Notes under the pieces: generated by a model
What the model was told of the DNA's origin: nothing
The model's database searches: none
Seen by the model: the letters and a program-made list of their open reading frames with translations, nothing else
Shown here: positions 1-10,177 of the stretch, piece by piece
How positions within the stretch are numbered: position 1 is the first letter of the stretch
Layout of the letters: each line of letters opens with the position of its first letter
Program-made: the position numbers and the translations under genes
Assembly: GCF_013090115.1 (NCBI RefSeq)
Contig: NZ_JABFNN010000030.1
Location: 310,001 to 374,000 of the forward strand
Reading direction: 5' to 3'
Length of the DNA stretch: 64,000 nucleotides
Origin: Flagellimonas amphidinii
GTDB taxonomy: Bacteria; Bacteroidota; Bacteroidia; Flavobacteriales; Flavobacteriaceae

Positions 1-1749
1 TTTTATAGAAATCTTTTGAATAGTTCGGAAAGAATTAATCAAATTGGTGGATGGAAACTAAATCTTCAAGATGGTTCACTAATTGTAACCGAACAAGCAC
101 TTTGCATATTAGATACGGAAAATAAGGAAGACCTGCTACCCGGTAATGTGATTCATTTGTTTAAGGAACCTGATACCATTAAAAAGTTGTTAAGTGAAGT
201 ATTGCGAAATGGTTCGGGCTATGATGAAATATTGGAGCTCAAGAATGGAAGACACGTTAGATGTGTTACCGAAGCCGAATCAAAAAGAAATAAAATATAC
301 AAGATTATCGGTACTTATCAGGATGTAACCGAATCCTATAAAAGGGCAAATAGATTACAGCTCTTTAAAGAGATCATTGACAATGCCGAAGATTTGATTT
401 ACCTATACAATAGGGATGGGAAACTTTTACATTATAGTAATTCGGTTTCCAGAGAGTTGGGTTTTACCAAAAAACAATTGGATGGTTTTACCATTTACGA
501 TTTGGATGGCAGAATAGACACATACTGGTGGCACAACCATTTTGATGAGATAAAAGCAAAAGGCTCTTTAACCTTGGATTGGGAAATTACCCGAAAAGAC
601 GGGACCGTGTTCCCGGCCAGTATTGTGGCCAATCATTTGGTCTATGAGGGAAACGATATCAATTGTGCCGTTATTCGGAATGTGACCTCAATTAAAGAGA
701 AGGAAAATCAATTACAGGAGGCTTTGGACGAACTTTCCGAATTAAAGGATGAGCTCGAAATCGACAACCAAAACCTGCGTCAGGAAATCAGTGATACCCT
801 CAATTTTGAAAACATCATTTGTCAAAGCGATGCGTACCGGCAAGTATTGGAGCAAGTTACGCAAGTAGCGGTCACTGACGCCACTGTTTTGATTACTGGC
901 GAATCGGGAACCGGAAAAGAGCTTTTGGCGAGCGCCGTTCACCTTAACAGTACGCGAAAAGACAATGTGCTGATTAAAGTGAACTGTGCCACATTGCCCA
1001 AAGAATTGATTGAAAGTGAATTGTTCGGACATAAAAAAGGGGCGTTTACGGGGGCAACGGCAGATAAACAGGGAAAGTTTAGTTTGGCCGACGGGGGTAC
1101 GATTTTTTTAGATGAAATAGGTGAAGTTCCTATCGATTTACAGGCAAAATTACTTCGTGTGTTGCAGGAAGGCGAGTTTGACCCCTTGGGAGCTACAGCC
1201 ACAACGAAGGTCGATGTTCGGGTCATTGCAGCTACCAACCGCGATTTACAGGAGATGGTTAAAAAGGGAACGTTTAGGGAAGATCTATATTACAGATTGA
1301 ATGTTTTTCCTATCGAGAATATTCCCTTAAGAGCTCGTAAAGAGGACATTCCTTTATTGGCACAGTTTTTTCTAGAAAAATATTCTGCAAAAGCAGGGAA
1401 AGACTTCAAAAGGCTTTCAAAGAAAACTATTGCAAAATTAATGGATTACAGTTTTCCTGGAAACATTAGAGAATTGGAAAACTTGATAGAAAGAGCTGTT
1501 ATTATTGAAAACGGTACAACTTTACAACCAGGTAGCTGGTTGCCTACAGAAAATGGAAAAATAGATTCAGAAGAATTCAAGCCAATTGATGTTATGCAAC
1601 GAGATTATATCATCAAAGTTTTAGAACATACCAACTGGCGTGTAAGCGGACCCAGAGGAGCAGCAACAATTTTAGGGATGAAGGACAAAACATTATTTGC
1701 TAGAATGAAAAAACTGGGAATTGAGAAACAGACAAGTTTAAAGAAATAA
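1..1749 (+). CDS. Sigma-54-dependent PAS/AAA+/Fis activator, 5' end cut by window
   Basis: The reading frame is open from base 1 and translates as [20 protein letters not shown], matching an internal stretch of the paralogue at 2576-4366, so the true start lies before the window and the TTG at 16 is not the start. Visible parts in order are a PAS-like domain (about residues 10-110), a second PAS domain (115-230), a short coiled coil (230-262), an AAA+ sigma-54 interaction domain with Walker A GESGTGKE, the sigma-54 contact loop GAFTGA and Walker [12 protein letters not shown], and a C-terminal Fis-type helix-turn-helix. Proteins of this family hydrolyse ATP to open RpoN promoters in response to a signal sensed by PAS. 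The ligand and targets are unknown; I saw no clear -24/-12 site beside it. Confidence 0.93.
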   Translation, partial: FYRNLLNSSERINQIGGWKLNLQDGSLIVTEQALCILDTENKEDLLPGNVIHLFKEPDTIKKLLSEVLRNGSGYDEILELKNGRHVRCVTEAESKRNKIYKIIGTYQDVTESYKRANRLQLFKEIIDNAEDLIYLYNRDGKLLHYSNSVSRELGFTKKQLDGFTIYDLDGRIDTYWWHNHFDEIKAKGSLTLDWEITRKDGTVFPASIVANHLVYEGNDINCAVIRNVTSIKEKENQLQEALDELSELKDELEIDNQNLRQEISDTLNFENIICQSDAYRQVLEQVTQVAVTDATVLITGESGTGKELLASAVHLNSTRKDNVLIKVNCATLPKELIESELFGHKKGAFTGATADKQGKFSLADGGTIFLDEIGEVPIDLQAKLLRVLQEGEFDPLGATATTKVDVRVIAATNRDLQEMVKKGTFREDLYYRLNVFPIENIPLRARKEDIPLLAQFFLEKYSAKAGKDFKRLSKKTIAKLMDYSFPGNIRELENLIERAVIIENGTTLQPGSWLPTENGKIDSEEFKPIDVMQRDYIIKVLEHTNWRVSGPRGAATILGMKDKTLFARMKKLGIEKQTSLKK

Positions 1750-1765
1750 CATTAAGTTGAAATAT

Positions 1766-2398
1766 CTAACGTACTACTTCAACCGTTTTTTCTTGAAACA
1801 ACAGGTTGTAGTAATTTTTTAAGTGCTTTAGTTGTTTAACTGGTATTTTTGGGTCGTACAAAGCTTTAGACAAAATAAAAGCACCTTCCAATACTGCATT
1901 AAAGTGGCTGAGCAAAGAATCAGCATCTAAATCTGGAACATTTACTTGATGCTCATTTAAAATATCGTCAAAAAGCATCTTAAAAACTCTTCGCCATTCT
2001 GTGAATCCATCAAATACAACTTGTTTAACTTCATCAGAATAGGTATTTTGTTCGTTACTCACAGAAGCATATAAACACCCTGGGGGATTCTCCAAGTCTT
2101 CAAATAAATTAATGAAAAACTGAATAAATTCGAGGAGCCGTTGCTTTGGGCTGTTAGAAAATTCTTCAGTATTGTTGAGAGCTTGCTGCAACCTCTCAGC
2201 ATCATAGCGGGCAAAATCGTTCAATAGAGCCAAGGCCAAATCAGCCTTAGTTTTAAAGTGGTAAAAAAATGCTCCCTTAGTTATTCCAGTCTTTGCTAAT
2301 ATTAAATCAATAGAAGTTCCCGCAAATCCATTCTTAAAAATCAGTTGAGTCGCTTCCTTAATAATATTGTCTTTTGTAGGAGTATTATACCGTTTCAT
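1766..2398 (-). CDS. TetR/AcrR-family transcriptional repressor
   Basis: This is a 210-residue protein with an N-terminal TetR helix-turn-helix (residues about 5-55; TGITKGAFFYHFKTKADLA is the recognition-helix region) followed by an all-helical ligand-binding domain of usual length. TetR proteins dimerise, bind short palindromes near their own promoter and release DNA when a small molecule binds. It is divergent from the activator gene at 2576, and the gap between them carries two similar operator-like sites. The 3' end faces the end of the activator gene at 1749 with only 16 bases between. A TATATTTG box lies just before the ATG on its own strand, so its transcript may be almost leaderless. 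The effector cannot be guessed from sequence. Confidence 0.9.
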   Translation of the reverse strand: MKRYNTPTKDNIIKEATQLIFKNGFAGTSIDLILAKTGITKGAFFYHFKTKADLALALLNDFARYDAERLQQALNNTEEFSNSPKQRLLEFIQFFINLFEDLENPPGCLYASVSNEQNTYSDEVKQVVFDGFTEWRRVFKMLFDDILNEHQVNVPDLDADSLLSHFNAVLEGAFILSKALYDPKIPVKQLKHLKNYYNLLFQEKTVEVVR

Positions 2399-2416
2399 AA
2401 TGCAAATATAATAACT

Positions 2417-2454
2417 ACAAACTAGTTGGTATAAAAAATAACAGACTAGTTGGT
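2417..2454. promoter_or_regulatory. Paired TetR operator-like sites
   Basis: Two 14-bp imperfect palindromes centred on ACTAGT lie here: ACAAACTAGTTGGT at 2417-2430 and ACAGACTAGTTGGT at 2441-2454, centre to centre 24 bp. They lie between the TetR gene start (2398) and the divergent sigma-54 activator (2576), where a TetR autoregulatory operator is expected. Binding by this TetR is inferred. Confidence 0.6.
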
Positions 2455-2484
2455 ATAGATTTAATAAATTTTTTTATAGTTTTG
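2450..2484 (+). promoter_or_regulatory. Bacteroidota-type promoter for the activator at 2576
   Basis: TAGTTTTG at 2477-2484 fits the Bacteroidota -7 consensus TAnnTTTG. A TTGG at 2450-2453 stands 23 bases upstream and may serve as the -33 element. The second TetR-like operator overlaps this -33 region, which suggests that TetR also represses the activator gene. Confidence 0.5.
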
Positions 2485-2575
2485 TTTAAAGTTTTTATTA
2501 AAATTAAAAACAAAATAGTTTGAAGTTTACAGTTTTGAATAAGGCAAAAGCATAACCAACAATGATTATTTCAGG

Positions 2576-4366
2576 ATGGAATCAATAGCTCAACCACACC
2601 AAAAAGTTCGAAATCAATACCGTCCAAATGATTTGAACCCTCAGTTTTGTAATTCGGTTCTAGAAAATCTACAACATAAAATAATGTGGATGGATTTTCA
2701 GGGTAACATCGTATATGCAAACTCAAAATTTTGTGAACGTTTAGGTTATAAAAAGTCTGAAATCACCAATTTGTCCATCTTTGATGTAAATCCAGAAAGT
2801 AATGGGGAAACTTGGTATAATCATTGGAATTATCTCAAGGCCAATGGTAGCCAAACCTTTAAATCTATCCATCAGACAAAAGATGAGAAATACTATGAAG
2901 TTGAAGTATATGCCCAATATCATATTATAGATGGAAGAGAAATAGTTTCAGCATTGGTAAATGATATTTCGCAGTCTAGCTTTTACAGGAATTTGCTCAA
3001 TCACGCAGAGCGAATGACCAATGTTGGTGGTTGGAAGCTTAACCTGCAAGATGGTTCTTTGATAGTCACCAAACAGACATTAAAAATTTTTAGTACCTCT
3101 AATAAAGAAGACCTGTTACCTAAAAATCTCATTTATTTATTTGAAGAAACTGATAAAGTCAAGGAACTTATTCGTAATTTAATTAGAAAAGGGGCTTCAT
3201 ATGATGAAATCTTCACACAAAAATGTAAAGATGAAAGTATCAGATATATCAGAAGTGTAGCTGAACCAATTTTAAAAGGAGACAAGATTTATAAAATTGT
3301 AGGTACTTATCAGGACGTGACCAAAGAAACAGAATTACTCAATGAAATGTCCGTTCTCAAAGAAAACTTACAAGAGGATAATCAAAACTTACGAAAAGAA
3401 ATTAATGCCAATGTAAAGTTTGATAATATCATATGTGGTAGTGAATCTTACCGACAAGTTTTGGAATTAGTCACTAGAGTAGCGGTAACAGATTCAACAG
3501 TACTTATAACAGGTGAATCGGGGACAGGCAAAGAATTACTGGCTAAAGCGGTGCATTTAAATAGCCCAAGGAAAGATAAAACTTTAATAAAAGTCAATTG
3601 TGCTACTTTGCCCAAAGAATTAATTGAAAGTGAACTGTTCGGTCACAAAAAAGGTGCATTTACCGGTGCAATTTCAGATAAACTTGGCAAATTTAGCTTA
3701 GCGGATAAAGGGACTCTATTTCTTGATGAAATTGGAGAAATGCCGTTGGATTTGCAATCCAAACTACTGAGGGTACTACAAGAAGGAGAGTTCGACCAAT
3801 TGGGGGCCAATACAACCTGCAAGGTTGATGTTCGAGTAGTTGCAGCGACCAACAGGGATTTAGGACAAATGGTAAAGGAAGGTAGCTTTAGACAAGATTT
3901 ATACTATCGATTAAATGTATTTCCCATTCATAACATTCCTCTTCGAGATAGAAGAGAAGATATTCCCCTACTGGCGCAATTCTTTCTAGATAAGTATTCT
4001 AAAAAAGCAGGTAAATCTTTCAAAAGACTTTCAAAGCAAGTTATAGATGCACTTATGGAATATTCTTTTCCAGGTAATATTCGGGAATTGGAAAATTTGA
4101 TTGAACGTGCTGTAATAGTTGAAGACGGAACTACACTTAATTCTGGTAGTTGGTTACCCAAAAAAGGAACAGCTTCTTTACCTGGCCATTTTAAACCTTT
4201 TGTGGATGTACAACGTGAATATATTATCAACGTTCTGAATTACACTAAATGGAGAGTAAGTGGCCCAACAGGTGCGGCAAAGATTCTTGAAATGAATGAT
4301 AAAACGTTGTTTGCTAGAATGAAAAAATTGGGAATTAACAAGCAAGTAAGTTTAAAAGAATTATGA
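2576..4366 (+). CDS. Sigma-54-dependent PAS/AAA+/Fis activator
   Basis: This 596-residue protein is complete. It has an N-terminal PAS domain (about 25-130), a second PAS-like domain (140-250) that is nearly the same as the first one of the gene at 1-1749, a coiled coil (255-280), an AAA+ domain with Walker [15 protein letters not shown] loop and Walker [11 protein letters not shown], and a Fis-type helix-turn-helix at the C-terminus ([19 protein letters not shown]). It should activate RpoN-dependent promoters. The strong similarity to the neighbour points to tandem duplication, with the TetR gene between the copies. The ATG at 2576 is preceded by CAGG; an ATG at 2562 is out of frame. No target promoter is visible in the window. 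Confidence 0.93.
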   Translation: MESIAQPHQKVRNQYRPNDLNPQFCNSVLENLQHKIMWMDFQGNIVYANSKFCERLGYKKSEITNLSIFDVNPESNGETWYNHWNYLKANGSQTFKSIHQTKDEKYYEVEVYAQYHIIDGREIVSALVNDISQSSFYRNLLNHAERMTNVGGWKLNLQDGSLIVTKQTLKIFSTSNKEDLLPKNLIYLFEETDKVKELIRNLIRKGASYDEIFTQKCKDESIRYIRSVAEPILKGDKIYKIVGTYQDVTKETELLNEMSVLKENLQEDNQNLRKEINANVKFDNIICGSESYRQVLELVTRVAVTDSTVLITGESGTGKELLAKAVHLNSPRKDKTLIKVNCATLPKELIESELFGHKKGAFTGAISDKLGKFSLADKGTLFLDEIGEMPLDLQSKLLRVLQEGEFDQLGANTTCKVDVRVVAATNRDLGQMVKEGSFRQDLYYRLNVFPIHNIPLRDRREDIPLLAQFFLDKYSKKAGKSFKRLSKQVIDALMEYSFPGNIRELENLIERAVIVEDGTTLNSGSWLPKKGTASLPGHFKPFVDVQREYIINVLNYTKWRVSGPTGAAKILEMNDKTLFARMKKLGINKQVSLKEL

Positions 4367-4704
4367 CTTTCTAATGGATTAGCAGATTAAAAACACCCAT
4401 TTTTGGTTGTATAAATTGGACTTGTAAATGACTGTTTGATGGGATTCTGACATCAAACATATGTACAATAACAAAGATGCGCCATGCGCTATCTCTTTCA
4501 AATAAAATTGTTGAATTGTGGGCAATTTGTTAGATCTACATATTCTATTTGCGTCTTTGTTGTAAAGAATAAGAAGGTTTTGTTGGTGCTTATCCAAAAA
4601 TTATGACAACAGCTAAGAATATACGCAACCGATTGCATATACGGGTACATTATGTATATTTATACATTAAATGTTTTGGTCTTTAATTTTTACTCCAAAT
4701 AAAA
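4367..4704. other. Intergenic region before the GH2 gene
   Basis: No convincing gene is seen in these 338 bases. A 72-codon minus-strand frame (4379-4597) has no recognisable motif and is not called. The right part carries a degenerate LacI-type palindrome (4625-4636) and a near-palindrome ATGTATATTTATACAT (4652-4667). TTG at 4633-4635 with TATATTTA at 4655-4662, 19 bases apart, is a plausible weak promoter for the GH2 gene. Confidence 0.5.
4625..4636. promoter_or_regulatory. LacI-type operator before GH2 gene (one-base variant)
   Basis: GCAACCGATTGC differs at one base from the perfect palindrome GCAATCGATTGC found at 14369 and 15758 on each side of a LacI gene. It ends 68 bases before the GH2 start. 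Its right half overlaps the TTG proposed as the -33 element, so repression is the likely effect. Confidence 0.6.
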
Positions 4705-7446
4705 ATGGCGCAAAAAATTCAATTAAAACTTAAAAGTATTTTAGTGGTAATCGTTGTTTTGTTTATAGCGGAATGTGGGTTGCCACCAGAAAATGCTGAA
4801 GAAACAAGGGAACGCGTATCCATCAATGAGGAATGGTATTTTATGAAATATGATTCCATGGAAGGAGCTGATTCACTAATCTATGATGTGCGTCCAGAAG
4901 TTGAAACCTATAATGATAATATCGATGCTGATACACAGCCCACAGATGCAGTCGCTGTTGAAGCACAGAAATTGGTGCTTAAAGAATGGATACTGCCAAC
5001 AGGAAATGCTTTTATAAAAGATAAATTAAAACATTACAGTCGACCAGAAGGTAATCCTGGCATCAACTTTCCTTTTGTTCAACAGGATTTTAATGATAGT
5101 CTCTGGCAAAAAATAAACCTTCCTCATGATTGGGGTGTTCAAGGTCCGTTTCTTGAAGGTTGGGATGCTGAAGTTGGTGGAGGAATGGGACGTCTTCCCA
5201 GTCATGGAGTAGCTTGGTACAGGAAAAAATTGGATATTTCTAAATCAGATAAAGGCAAATCAATTTTCTTGGATATTGATGGTGCCATGTCCTATGCCAT
5301 GGTATGGCTCAATGGGAATTTGGTGGGCGGATGGCCTTATGGCTACAACTCATGGAGAGTGGACCTCACGCCTTATCTAAACTTTGGGAAAGTAAATCAA
5401 CTGGCCATTCGATTGGACAATCCACCAAAATCTTCACGCTGGTATCCTGGTGGAGGTATTTACAGAAATGTTTGGTTGACCAAGACCAATCCAGTTCATG
5501 TGGCCCATTGGGGAACCTATGTGACCACGACAAATGTTTCCAATTCTGAAGCCACAGTGAATTTGGAAATCACCATCGACAATGATTCCCAATCAGATCA
5601 AGAATTTGAATTGATGACCAAAATATACCCATTGGATAAAAACGGAATTCGGGAGAAAAATCCTGTAGCTAATTTTCCTGAAGAAAAAACAATGGTAGCT
5701 GGAAAGGGAAAAGCCGTGGTCAAGGGTATTGTTACCGTACAAAACCCCAAACTATGGGGGCCGCCTCCTACGCAATCTCCAAATTTATATGAAGCGGTTA
5801 CCATAATTATGATGAATGGTAAAGTGGTAGATGAATACGAAACTCAATTTGGGATCAGAACTTTAGAGTTTAATGCTGATAACGGATTATTGGTCAATGG
5901 GGAACTTATAAAGTTCAAGGGTGTCAACCAACACCATGATCTTGGTGCACTAGGTGCAGCCTTTAACGTTAGAGCTGCTGAAAGACAGTTGGAGGTTTTA
6001 AAAGAATTAGGATGCAATGCCATCCGGATGGCGCATAACCCTCCTGCACCTGAACTTTTGGAATTGACAGACCGGATGGGTTTTTTGGTCATTGATGAAG
6101 TTTTTGATGTTTGGGAACGGAAAAAGACCCCTTTGGATTTCCATTTGATCTTTAAAGATTGGCATGAACAAGATTTAAGGTCTTTTGTGCGCAGGGACAG
6201 AAACCATCCTTCAGTAATTATGTGGAGTTTTGGTAATGAAGTAGGGGAGCAATATACAGAAGAAGAAGGTGCTGCTCTAGGCCATCGGTTGGCTAAAATT
6301 GTAAAGGATGAAGACCCAACACGTCATACAACTGCTTCCATGAATTATGCAAAATCACATATGCCTTTTCCAGAAATCATGGATGCCATAAGTCTAAATT
6401 ATCAAGGCGAGGGAATACGGGATGCACCAGCCTACAAACACCTCAAAGGAATTAAAACACCTCCTTCATATCCTGCTTTTCATGAAAAATTCACAGATAA
6501 GACCATCATCAGTAGTGAAACAGCAGCGGCAATGAGTACAAGAGGTACTTACCTATTTCCTGTTTTTGATGGAACAAGTGCGCCATCTGCAGATGGGGCA
6601 GGGGGAGACCCAGACACAAGATATGTAAGCGCTTATGAATTGTACTCTACGCCTTTTGGGTCATCAGCAGATAAAGTATTCGCCACGCAGGACAAAAACC
6701 CTTACGTAGCTGGAGAATTTGTATGGTCCGGGTGGGATTATTTAGGGGAACCCACCCCATATTACCTGTCCCGTAGCTCTTATTTTGGAATTATTGATTT
6801 GGCAGGCTTCAAAAAGGATAGATTTTATTTGTACCAATCACGTTGGAGACCAGATTTACCCATGGCTCACATTTTACCCCATTGGAATTGGCCTGACCGG
6901 AATGGAAAAGTGACACCTGTGCATGTTTTTACCTCTGGTGATGAAGCTGAACTTTTCTTGAACGGGAAATCATTGGGAAAAAAGAAAAAGGAGCCTTATA
7001 CCTATCGTTTACGGTGGGATGATGTGGTTTATGAACCGGGTGAACTGACGGTTGTGGTTTATAAAGATGGAAAGCAATGGGCTGAAGACAGTACCAAAAC
7101 TACCGGCAAGGCTTCTAAATTGTTTTTAAAAGCTGATCGGGATACCATTAAAGCCAATGGTGATGACTTAGCATTTGTTACCTTAAAAGTAGTGGATGAA
7201 AATGGGTTAGTGGTACCTACCGCCTCTAACAATATTCAATTTTCCATTGAAGGCCCTGGAGAAATTGTAGCTACGGATAATGGCGACCCCACGGATATGG
7301 TTGAATTTCCCGCAACGGAAAGAAAAGCATTCAGCGGTTTGGCATTGGCAATCATACAATCCAAAAAAGGGCTAAAGGGAACCGTAACGGTAAAGGCCAC
7401 TTCTGATGGGTTGGAAATGGGCCAAGTAACGATTAAATGTGAGTAA
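4705..7446 (+). CDS. Glycoside hydrolase family 2 (beta-galactosidase/beta-glucuronidase type)
   Basis: The 913-residue exported enzyme has an N-terminal hydrophobic segment (residues 10-23), a GH2 sugar-binding jelly roll (about 130-270), an Ig-like domain, a TIM barrel (380-720), then a DUF4982-like and a further Ig-like C-terminal domain. The acid/base glutamate is in MWSFGNEVGE (about residue 511) and the nucleophile in IISSETAAA (about 604), so catalysis should be intact. Whether the N-terminus is a lipoprotein signal is unclear: a cysteine follows LFIAE, but glutamate at -1 is unusual. Family members act on beta-galactosides, beta-glucuronides or related side chains. The uronate and xylan enzymes nearby and a matching operator upstream suggest a hemicellulose side-chain role, but the exact sugar cannot be read from sequence. 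Confidence 0.9.
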   Translation: MAQKIQLKLKSILVVIVVLFIAECGLPPENAEETRERVSINEEWYFMKYDSMEGADSLIYDVRPEVETYNDNIDADTQPTDAVAVEAQKLVLKEWILPTGNAFIKDKLKHYSRPEGNPGINFPFVQQDFNDSLWQKINLPHDWGVQGPFLEGWDAEVGGGMGRLPSHGVAWYRKKLDISKSDKGKSIFLDIDGAMSYAMVWLNGNLVGGWPYGYNSWRVDLTPYLNFGKVNQLAIRLDNPPKSSRWYPGGGIYRNVWLTKTNPVHVAHWGTYVTTTNVSNSEATVNLEITIDNDSQSDQEFELMTKIYPLDKNGIREKNPVANFPEEKTMVAGKGKAVVKGIVTVQNPKLWGPPPTQSPNLYEAVTIIMMNGKVVDEYETQFGIRTLEFNADNGLLVNGELIKFKGVNQHHDLGALGAAFNVRAAERQLEVLKELGCNAIRMAHNPPAPELLELTDRMGFLVIDEVFDVWERKKTPLDFHLIFKDWHEQDLRSFVRRDRNHPSVIMWSFGNEVGEQYTEEEGAALGHRLAKIVKDEDPTRHTTASMNYAKSHMPFPEIMDAISLNYQGEGIRDAPAYKHLKGIKTPPSYPAFHEKFTDKTIISSETAAAMSTRGTYLFPVFDGTSAPSADGAGGDPDTRYVSAYELYSTPFGSSADKVFATQDKNPYVAGEFVWSGWDYLGEPTPYYLSRSSYFGIIDLAGFKKDRFYLYQSRWRPDLPMAHILPHWNWPDRNGKVTPVHVFTSGDEAELFLNGKSLGKKKKEPYTYRLRWDDVVYEPGELTVVVYKDGKQWAEDSTKTTGKASKLFLKADRDTIKANGDDLAFVTLKVVDENGLVVPTASNNIQFSIEGPGEIVATDNGDPTDMVEFPATERKAFSGLALAIIQSKKGLKGTVTVKATSDGLEMGQVTIKCE

Positions 7447-7474
7447 TTTTAACCCACAAGGCCAGTATGTAAAC

Positions 7475-10165
7475 TTAATCCGTGGCTGTTGAAGCTCTAT
7501 ATTGTTTTATATTTTTGGCTACATCAATAAGTGGTGCGGTCCAAACTTCATTTTCATGTTGTTTTAAGTATTCCAACAATTCTTTGTGAGCAGGTAAGGA
7601 GACATCCATCGAATGTTCCCCTCCGACCCCATGAAAAAGCAATATGAGCAATGAGTTGGTTTCTACGGCCTTTTTTACCATTGCTATCATTTCTGCGCCA
7701 CTTTCGCCAATTATGGGATAACTGTCCATGCTATACAAATCTATTTGGTCAATGGTATGCATTTCTGAGCGCACTGCTCTGGCGGCCAATAGCTCATTTT
7801 TTAATTCATCAATAAAAAAATCATTGCCATTTACAGTAAAATCACCGCAGGTATAAGCGAAAGTTCTTTCCTTTTTACCGTCCAATGCTTCTAGTAGTGT
7901 GTTGTTTATTTTGATTTCATCCACCATGCGTTTTACCGTATAGGAGGCCATATCATAATTTGGATTTACCCAAGGTCTACTTTCTTTGCCAATACAAGGG
8001 TGGAAAATGGTGTGATTGGCCAGTTCATGACCGGTTTTTGTGATTCTTTTCCAATCCTGAAGACGATTTCTAAACGCTTCGGAATAGGTAGAGATATAAA
8101 ATGTTCCTTTTAAGCCCAAAGAATCTAATATGGGTACAGCATTGTCCAAATGAACATTCAGGGCATCGTCATAAGTAAGCACAACTGCAGCTTTTTTGCC
8201 TTGCCAAGGCAAGGCATTGAGTGCTTCAGGGGCATAATTTCTAAAAGGAGAAGCTGGAAGACCTTCCTTATTGTACAAGTTGGCTCCCATGGGATTGTCG
8301 GCCCAAGCGTAGCGTACATATTTGGGATGGGGGATGCCCTCGTTTTTTACGACAACGGTGTTACCTTCAATAACAGCATCGGCCCAAATAAATTTTTGGT
8401 CCTCCCCAGCAATTTCAAATCGATGCAGCGGCTTTCCATCGATGGCAATCAATCCGCTTCCTGTCGATTCAAAATGCAAAACAATTTTGCCCTGTAGTAT
8501 TTCTGAGGACTTATATATGGGTCCTGAATGAACAATGTTTTCACCGTAGGCCAATTTTAAGGCGCCTAAAGCCAAGCGTTCCCCCACATCTTTTTTGTTC
8601 AACGGATGTATATCGTTCCATTCTCCTAAATCGATGGCGACTGCCATAGCGGTATTGGGTTCAGAAAGCCCTTGGAACTGCTCAAACCGGAGCTCTGCCC
8701 ACTTGCTTTCCGTTGGGAGATAATCCACATCTTGAAAGTTGGCCAATTGCACATACAAAAAGGGAGCATTGGGCACATTAAATTGAGTTCTAAAATCTGC
8801 CATGAGCGCTTTGAGATAATCCCCATACCCTTTGGGATTTCCCGAATTGGATTCACCTTGATACCATAAAAAGCCTTTTACGGCCAGAGGGGTCAATGGT
8901 GAAATCATGGCATTATACAATGAAGTGGGTTGGTTCTGGGCCGAAAACATAGTATAGGTGCCGTTGCTCCGTTTAGGGACAAAAACCTCACCTACTTTGT
9001 ATTTCCATTCCCCTTTTAAATCAATGCTGATGCCTTTAGCTGTGAGTTCATAGTTTTTGTCCGGAACAAAACCTCCTTTTCCTCTGGAGTTGGTTACGCG
9101 AACAACTACGGTATTTTTTCCTTTTTTGAGCACTCCCTTTGGAACCGTATACCTTCTTGGAGGGTATTGGTAGGTGATATTTCCAATTTTAGTGCCATTC
9201 ACATAGACTTCATCTGCGTCAACAATTCGACCCATAAACAATTTGGCTTCCACTCCAACCAATTCATCTGGTATTTCAATTTCTCTTCTGAACCAAACCA
9301 CCCCATTAAGGTTTCGTAAACCTTGGTCTTCCCAAAACCCAGGGATGTAATACTTGTTCCAATCCTTTGTGTCCAGTCCTTCTTCATACCATTTTAGTTT
9401 GGCCAGTAGTCCTTTGTCCTTAATCTGCGGTTTTTGATTGGTTGAAGGGGAGGTTACAGTAAATTGATTGGTGTATGAAGTGTCTTTGTTTTTCTGAATT
9501 TTGACCAAATCTTTCGGAAATTCTTTGAACCCACTTTCACTGATCCAAGATTGGATCGGTGTACCTCCAACGCTGGCGTTGATGATGCCAATAGGAACAC
9601 CATATTTCGTATAAATTTTTTTTGCAAAAAAGTAGCTCACAGCACCCATTTCCATAATATGTTCCTTGATTGCTGGTTTCCATTGTCCTTTGGGCAAATC
9701 TTCTTGGGGACCTTGTAGGTTGTTTGTGGTTGAAATGAAAAAATTCCTGATTTCGTCAAAATTTGCAGTAGCAACTTCTTCAGGATATTTTTCCTTTACC
9801 CTTTCCATGGGGGTGACCATATTGGATTGTCCAGAACAAATCCAGACATCGCCAAAAAGGATGTTATCCACTTTGATTTCGTTCTTACCCTTAAAAATCA
9901 TTTCAAATGGACCACCCGCTTTTTGTGGTTTGAGCTCAAAAGACCAATTCCCATTTTTGTCAGCAATGGTTTTGAAGGTGTTGTTTTTGAAACGTAGCTC
10001 AACTTTTTCCTGGGGAGATGCCCAGCCCCATACCTTGGTTTTGGAATCTCTTTGCAAGACCATCCCATCGCTTATAAGTTTAGGGAGCTTAATCTGACCC
10101 ATTCCCCAAAAAGAAACGAATATGCAGATTGAAAACAGACATCTTTTTGGTGTTCGCCCATTCAT
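7475..10165 (-). CDS. Two-domain acetyl esterase: SASA esterase plus NodB deacetylase
   Basis: This 896-residue secreted protein (signal peptide about 1-23) begins with a sialate O-acetylesterase/SGNH-type domain: CSGQSNM holds the nucleophile serine, GGTPIQSW the oxyanion region, FLWYQGESN a conserved block and EWNDIHP the Asp-His pair (about residue 515). A beta-sandwich resembling the GH2 sugar-binding domain (DADEVYVNGTKIG) is inserted between these blocks. From about residue 655 a NodB/CE4 polysaccharide deacetylase follows, with TYDDAL and the HTIFH metal motif. It is the last gene of the GH67-SDR-uxuA operon, 12 bases after uxuA. Removal of acetyl groups from glucuronoxylan is the likely job; SASA enzymes include acetyl-xylan esterases. 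The activity of each half is inferred. Confidence 0.85.
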   Translation of the reverse strand: MNGRTPKRCLFSICIFVSFWGMGQIKLPKLISDGMVLQRDSKTKVWGWASPQEKVELRFKNNTFKTIADKNGNWSFELKPQKAGGPFEMIFKGKNEIKVDNILFGDVWICSGQSNMVTPMERVKEKYPEEVATANFDEIRNFFISTTNNLQGPQEDLPKGQWKPAIKEHIMEMGAVSYFFAKKIYTKYGVPIGIINASVGGTPIQSWISESGFKEFPKDLVKIQKNKDTSYTNQFTVTSPSTNQKPQIKDKGLLAKLKWYEEGLDTKDWNKYYIPGFWEDQGLRNLNGVVWFRREIEIPDELVGVEAKLFMGRIVDADEVYVNGTKIGNITYQYPPRRYTVPKGVLKKGKNTVVVRVTNSRGKGGFVPDKNYELTAKGISIDLKGEWKYKVGEVFVPKRSNGTYTMFSAQNQPTSLYNAMISPLTPLAVKGFLWYQGESNSGNPKGYGDYLKALMADFRTQFNVPNAPFLYVQLANFQDVDYLPTESKWAELRFEQFQGLSEPNTAMAVAIDLGEWNDIHPLNKKDVGERLALGALKLAYGENIVHSGPIYKSSEILQGKIVLHFESTGSGLIAIDGKPLHRFEIAGEDQKFIWADAVIEGNTVVVKNEGIPHPKYVRYAWADNPMGANLYNKEGLPASPFRNYAPEALNALPWQGKKAAVVLTYDDALNVHLDNAVPILDSLGLKGTFYISTYSEAFRNRLQDWKRITKTGHELANHTIFHPCIGKESRPWVNPNYDMASYTVKRMVDEIKINNTLLEALDGKKERTFAYTCGDFTVNGNDFFIDELKNELLAARAVRSEMHTIDQIDLYSMDSYPIIGESGAEMIAMVKKAVETNSLLILLFHGVGGEHSMDVSLPAHKELLEYLKQHENEVWTAPLIDVAKNIKQYRASTATD

Positions 10166-10177
10166 GTTTTGATTGTT

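Noticed and set aside
16-1749. TTG at base 16 as the start of the first activator
   Set aside because: The frame is open to base 1 and the residues before it match the paralogue, so the gene is truncated by the window edge.
4379-4597. 72-codon minus-strand frame between the activator and GH2 genes
   Set aside because: No motif, no clear start context, and it lies in a region with operator and promoter signals; judged a chance frame.
4705-4780. Lipoprotein signal on the GH2 protein
   Set aside because: The residue before the cysteine is glutamate, which does not fit a lipobox well; left as uncertain.
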